The translations under genes and the position numbers were made by a program. A stretch of DNA of 9,177 nt from Bacteroidota bacterium. GTDB lineage: Bacteria > Bacteroidota > Ignavibacteria > SZUA-365. The notes under the pieces were generated by a model. It was not told the origin of the DNA and did not search any database. It saw only the letters and a program-made list of their open reading frames with translations. Position 1 is the stretch's first letter. The number at the start of each line of letters is the position of its first letter. Location of the stretch: positions 1-9,177 of the forward strand of contig JAGTUW010000291.1 of assembly GCA_018224345.1 (NCBI GenBank). Direction: 5' to 3'. Below are positions 6,041-9,177 of this stretch, in pieces.

Positions 6041-8707
6041 TCATATCCCGAAAACAATATCGAAAAAGAAATTGCGCTCAGCGCCGACAAAGAACTGGTC
6101 ACCTTCTCCCGCCTGGGCATACAGACGATCGAATATATTGTTGACATTGAAGCGCATATCCAGAGAGCGCAATCCGAGGATCGGAGGAAGACGATAACCG
6201 AGAGATGCATTGAGCACATTGTAGGGTTCGACCATGTAATCCTCACGTTCTGTGTTGTCGGTATACTGTGCCCCGACAAACTTCCACGTGAGAATACCGG
6301 TGAAGCCGCTGCGCTGCCAGGTGAATTTGATGTTTGCAAGCTGCTCCGGGAAACCGGCAATACGGTTACCAGAAAGATCGGTGGCAACAGTATTTCCTTC
6401 TGCGTCCCGGCTGTACACCATGTATTTCTGCAACCTGCTGCGACTGAGCATACCATTGACGTCAAGACGCACACTGCGAAAAGGGCTCCATCGCGCCGAT
6501 AATTCCAGACCCGTGTGCAGTGTCTGCTCGGCATTGCCTGTGATCGGCTGTCCGAAACGATCAAGACCACCACTCTTGATGATCTCATCTGTGAAATCCA
6601 TCACGTAGGCATTGAGAAGAACCCGTGCTTTCTCACTGCTCCAGCCCGCACCGAACTCTACGTTGAGCAACTGTTCAGGACGCACAAGTGGACGCGAAAA
6701 ATCGGGTGTGCCGTTCTGCAGCGTCTCGAATTGCGGCTCTGCACCACCACTCGATTCTCCGGCATCATAGAGGTTCTTCAATCGTGGTTCGCGATGCGTA
6801 TAAGAAACATTGCCGTAAAAATTCACCGCCTCGCTGACATTGTAATTGATACCAATGCGGGGGTTGATGAAATGGTAGTCCACACTGAAGTCGGTACCGA
6901 CGAATTTTTCATCGAACAACGAGTAGCGATTGAATACGTACTGCACATTTCCCATGAGGTTAATGCGGGGAGACAAGCGGTACTGTTCCTGCACATAGAC
7001 GGCAGCGATATCCTTTGCACCATGATACTCATAGTAGTGGCGGTCCGGGTCAATTCCTTCGGGCAAATTCTCGGCCCACTGTATACGTCCCCAATGCTCA
7101 CTGCGATGTCGCCTGAGCTCGAGGCCCGCCGTCAGACTGCCTCCTCCATGATCATATGTCAGCCGCGGTAACCAGCCGACCTGCCGGTTGTCGACCCAGG
7201 CACGGATGATGGGGTTTCGTGGATCCTCGGCATCAGTGAAGCCATACTCCGGAGTCAGACGATAATAGGCTGCATCGGTCCACCCCGTGCCGTCAAAGTC
7301 GAAATAGCCCTGCCCGACGACATAAAAAACCGCACTGTTGAATGTCAGACGCTCACCGGCCTTCCATTCATTGAGCAGCTCGAAATGGGGCTGATTGAAC
7401 TGCTCATGCTCCTGCGGCCTCCGCTCGGAGGTGTATGTATACACACCGTCCTCGGCAGACCAATAGTTGTAATTCTTTCGCCGCTCGGTCCGGTCCTTCA
7501 CTGCGAATTTCGGCAGTCCGTAATAGACGAGACCGTCCTGCACCGGTCCTCCATAGACATTGATACGTGTTGTGAGTTTTTCGTCGTAGCGCGTAGCGGC
7601 AAAGTAATATGAGTTCGCTTCCGTGTAGGAATGATCACGATACCCATCGGTGCGCAGCCGGGACAATCGACCGTAAAACGTGTATGTATCTTCAATCAAC
7701 CCCGACCCGGCGGCAAAGGCGAAGCGCTGCGTGTTGTAACTTCCCGCGCCGGTGCTGATGGTGATTCCCCGACGATTGGAAAAGTCTCCGGTCACGATAT
7801 TAATAGAACCTCCGATGGCGGGTGGACCGTAAAACGCACTGCCCGCGCCACGCTGCACCTGAATCTCCTCGGTGTTACCGAGCTGATCGACGAGATTGAT
7901 CCAGTAGACATTGTGATCCTCGGGATCATTCTGTGGTATGCCATTGATCATGACTGCAAGACGGCGCTGATCGAATCCGCGGATGCGCAGATAATTGTAC
8001 CCGATGCCATGTCCACTCTCCGAATAATACGTCACCGAAGGCATGTCCGAGAGCATCACGGGAATGTCCTGCACAAAATACTCGTTTTCAATGTCTTCTC
8101 TCGTAACATCGGAGAAGGTCACAGGGGAAAAACGTTCACGAGCCTTCATAGCGGATATCTCGATTTCCGGTCCCGGCATGGAAACAGGCTGCAATACGAT
8201 ACGCCTCTCAATGTTCTGTGTGCCCACGGGAAGCGTCTCTTCAAACGTGCGATACCCTACGAAGCTTATCCGCAACGTGTATGTGCCCGCTTCGACATTG
8301 GAAAAGGAAAAATGTCCCGAACGGTCGGCAGCCATACCGTGCCGGCGCCCGCTTTCTTCAATCAGACCTTCCGGGATCAACAGAACGTTGGCACCAGGAA
8401 GCGGACGCCCGCTCTTTGCATCGCGTACGCTTCCATTGACGGTGACGCTCTGTTGATACATGGGTGCAGACCACATCGGCTCGATTCGCGTGACATCTGT
8501 ACGCATGGCGTGCGTAGAGAGCGCAGCAGCAAGAGCCTCACCCCGCGCGGGCTGCACCTCGTCACAGGTGGAAACGTCACGTTCTGTCGAATAATCAGGT
8601 GGCGGAGCCCAATCGTGTCGCTGCGGTCCTGTTGTTGTAGCGCCATTCAATGGGAAGCCCTGGAGGAAGAATATCGCAGCCAAGGCGAGCAACCAGGTTG
8701 TCCTCAT
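6041..8707 (-). CDS. TonB-dependent outer-membrane receptor, probably for thiamine
   Basis: An 888-residue TonB-dependent receptor. It has a signal peptide (1-22), an unassigned linker (about 23-86), a carboxypeptidase-regulatory-like beta domain (about 87-175, with GSVRDAKSGRPLPGANVLL and SFVGYRTFEE), a TonB-box-like SPVTFSDV (194-201), a plug domain (about 203-308, with YLRIRGFDQRRLAVMINGIP and GSAFYGPPAIGGSINIVTG), then a 22-strand-type barrel to the end. The C-terminus is FFFDIVFGI, ending in Ile rather than the more usual aromatic. ATG 8707 follows AAGGAG by 7 nt. The substrate is inferred from context: a TPP riboswitch controls the gene and thiamine pyrophosphokinase follows after one nucleotide. 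Receptors with TPP riboswitches in Bacteroidetes have been predicted to import thiamine. Energy would come from TonB-ExbBD, not encoded here. Confidence 0.93.
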   Translation of the reverse strand: MRTTWLLALAAIFFLQGFPLNGATTTGPQRHDWAPPPDYSTERDVSTCDEVQPARGEALAAALSTHAMRTDVTRIEPMWSAPMYQQSVTVNGSVRDAKSGRPLPGANVLLIPEGLIEESGRRHGMAADRSGHFSFSNVEAGTYTLRISFVGYRTFEETLPVGTQNIERRIVLQPVSMPGPEIEISAMKARERFSPVTFSDVTREDIENEYFVQDIPVMLSDMPSVTYYSESGHGIGYNYLRIRGFDQRRLAVMINGIPQNDPEDHNVYWINLVDQLGNTEEIQVQRGAGSAFYGPPAIGGSINIVTGDFSNRRGITISTGAGSYNTQRFAFAAGSGLIEDTYTFYGRLSRLRTDGYRDHSYTEANSYYFAATRYDEKLTTRINVYGGPVQDGLVYYGLPKFAVKDRTERRKNYNYWSAEDGVYTYTSERRPQEHEQFNQPHFELLNEWKAGERLTFNSAVFYVVGQGYFDFDGTGWTDAAYYRLTPEYGFTDAEDPRNPIIRAWVDNRQVGWLPRLTYDHGGGSLTAGLELRRHRSEHWGRIQWAENLPEGIDPDRHYYEYHGAKDIAAVYVQEQYRLSPRINLMGNVQYVFNRYSLFDEKFVGTDFSVDYHFINPRIGINYNVSEAVNFYGNVSYTHREPRLKNLYDAGESSGGAEPQFETLQNGTPDFSRPLVRPEQLLNVEFGAGWSSEKARVLLNAYVMDFTDEIIKSGGLDRFGQPITGNAEQTLHTGLELSARWSPFRSVRLDVNGMLSRSRLQKYMVYSRDAEGNTVATDLSGNRIAGFPEQLANIKFTWQRSGFTGILTWKFVGAQYTDNTEREDYMVEPYNVLNASLGYRLPPILGLRSLDMRFNVNNIFDRLYAQAGEGDQFFVGAERNFFFDIVFGI

Positions 8708-8772
8708 AATAAAACTCCTTTCAAATGAGTGACTCTGGAACTCAACCCTTGCGCGGCAGGGAAAAAGGAAAG

Positions 8773-8808
8773 AAAAAACCGTTGACCCTGCGTGAGCAGA
8801 ACAACGGT
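8773..8808 (-). terminator. Intrinsic terminator of the TPP riboswitch
   Basis: In the mRNA direction ACCGTTG (8802-8808) pairs with CAACGGT (8778-8784), with an inner CTGC-TCAC-GCAG stem, followed by six Ts (8778-8773). It lies right after the riboswitch aptamer and well before the receptor start at 8707. It is therefore the expression platform: ligand binding should favour it and stop transcription. Upstream GTAGGG in the aptamer can pair with TCCTAC (8808-8813), a possible part of the alternative fold; this is inference. Confidence 0.85.
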
Positions 8809-8816
8809 GTAGGAAA

Positions 8817-8900
8817 CTTCCTTCCCTACGCCGGCATTATCCGGGTCAGGTTCGACGGGTGTGTTCTCAGCTCTCCGTGTTTCGGATAGCACCCCGAGAT
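8817..8900 (-). ncRNA. TPP riboswitch (THI element)
   Basis: The minus strand carries the conserved TPP aptamer: CTCGGGGTGC at the 5' side, a TCCG-AAACA-CGGA stem, GCTGAGA, then ACACCC, GAACCTGACCCGGATAAT and GCCGGCGTAGGGAA. All thiamine- and pyrophosphate-helix consensus blocks are present in order with normal spacing. The closing P1 helix looks short. It lies in the leader of the receptor-kinase operon and starts at the predicted transcription start. High TPP should repress the operon through the adjacent terminator. Confidence 0.97.
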
Positions 8901-8905
8901 ACGGT

Positions 8906-8934
8906 AACTTACATTTGCGTCGCATAGAAATCAA
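8906..8934 (-). promoter_or_regulatory. Promoter of the thiamine operon
   Basis: On the minus strand TTGATT (8929-8934), a 17-nt spacer and TAAGTT (8906-8911). The predicted start is the A at about 8900, which puts the riboswitch at the very 5' end of the transcript. The agreement between promoter spacing and aptamer boundary supports the call. Confidence 0.65.
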
Positions 8935-9011
8935 GTCCGACCGCAACGCGAATCGTCCGCTGTTTCCTCCTTCCTGTTGGATTGCATGGAATGTCACCAA
9001 GGAGCTATCTT

Positions 9012-9177
9012 GTGAACATGAAAAATCAGCTGCTCATTCTCGCATTGCTTACACTGTTGACAGTGATTCCGGCATTCGCACAGGACTACACTCCCCGCTA
9101 CGAAGAGTTCGTCCTCGCAAACGGACTGCACGTCGTACTGCACCGTGATACGACACAACCGATCATATCCGTCAATA
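9012..9177 (+). CDS. Secreted M16-family zinc peptidase, N-terminal fragment
   Basis: The first 55 codons run off the right edge. A signal peptide (NQLLILALLTLLTV then PAFA) is followed by YEEFVLANGLHVVLHRDTTQ and PIISVN. This is the typical opening strand pair of M16 (insulinase/pitrilysin) peptidases: xxLxNGLxVVLhxD followed by a V-rich strand. The catalytic HxxEH lies downstream of the window, so whether this is the active or the inactive member of an M16 pair cannot be seen. GTG 9012 follows AAGGAG (8999-9004) by 7 nt and is preferred; ATG 9018, two codons later, would be 13 nt away. The gene is divergent from the thiamine operon. A periplasmic or outer-membrane-facing peptide-degrading role is inferred from the signal peptide. 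Confidence 0.82.
   Translation, partial: MNMKNQLLILALLTLLTVIPAFAQDYTPRYEEFVLANGLHVVLHRDTTQPIISVN

Noticed and set aside
5810..6502. A 230-codon plus-strand frame opposite the kinase and receptor ends
   Set aside because: It spans the junction of two recognised genes on the other strand and its residues show no family signature.
5332..6588. The 418-codon minus-strand frame as a long kinase
   Set aside because: The part upstream of 6039 overlaps the receptor coding region in another frame and is not kinase-like. The kinase starts at 6039 or 5967.
7631..8728. A 365-codon plus-strand frame opposite the TonB receptor
   Set aside because: It is antisense to a well-recognised receptor, overlaps its signal peptide and has no family-like motifs.
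1..9177. Mobile element, CRISPR array, tRNA or rRNA
   Set aside because: No transposase-like frame, repeat-spacer pattern, terminal inverted repeats or RNA gene signature was seen on reading both strands.

Overview
The window reads as bacterial chromosome, most likely from the Bacteroidota/Chlorobiota/Ignavibacteriota (FCB) group. This is inferred from a TonB-dependent receptor with an N-terminal carboxypeptidase-regulatory-like domain, a secreted VWA-type protein of a style common in that group, and a thiamine operon in which an outer-membrane receptor is paired with thiamine pyrophosphokinase. A perfect CIRCE element implies HrcA control of the chaperonin operon. Three promoter-like sites have the form TTGATT-17-TAnnTT, which differs from the TTTG/TAnnTTTG type typical of class Bacteroidia; this points towards an Ignavibacteria/Chlorobi-like or Kapabacteria-like lineage, but the sequence alone does not settle it.

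Layout, left to right. (1) 1-1232, minus: the first 410 codons of a secreted VWA-domain protein, cut by the window edge. (2) 1372-2953, plus: a two-gene operon of TPM-fold membrane proteins, the second being YgcG-like with a Gly/Ser tail. (3) 2977-3015: a strong terminator hairpin between convergent units. (4) 3029-5107, minus: groES-groEL behind a CIRCE operator and a promoter. (5) 5332-8707, minus: a TonB-dependent receptor followed after one nucleotide by thiamine pyrophosphokinase. Upstream lie a TPP riboswitch, an intrinsic terminator and a promoter (8773-8934). (6) 9012-9177, plus: the N-terminus of a secreted M16-family zinc peptidase, cut by the window edge.

The thiamine unit is the most informative part. 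When TPP is plentiful, the riboswitch should favour the terminator ahead of the receptor gene. When TPP is scarce, the cell makes an outer-membrane receptor, presumably for thiamine, and the kinase that converts thiamine to TPP. The inner-membrane carrier often found in such operons (PnuT type) is absent. A perfect 15-bp hairpin lies just inside the kinase reading frame; its 3' arm is a strong Shine-Dalgarno sequence six nucleotides before an in-frame TTG, which raises a question about the true start and about a second layer of control. No mobile elements, CRISPR arrays, tRNAs or rRNAs were seen.
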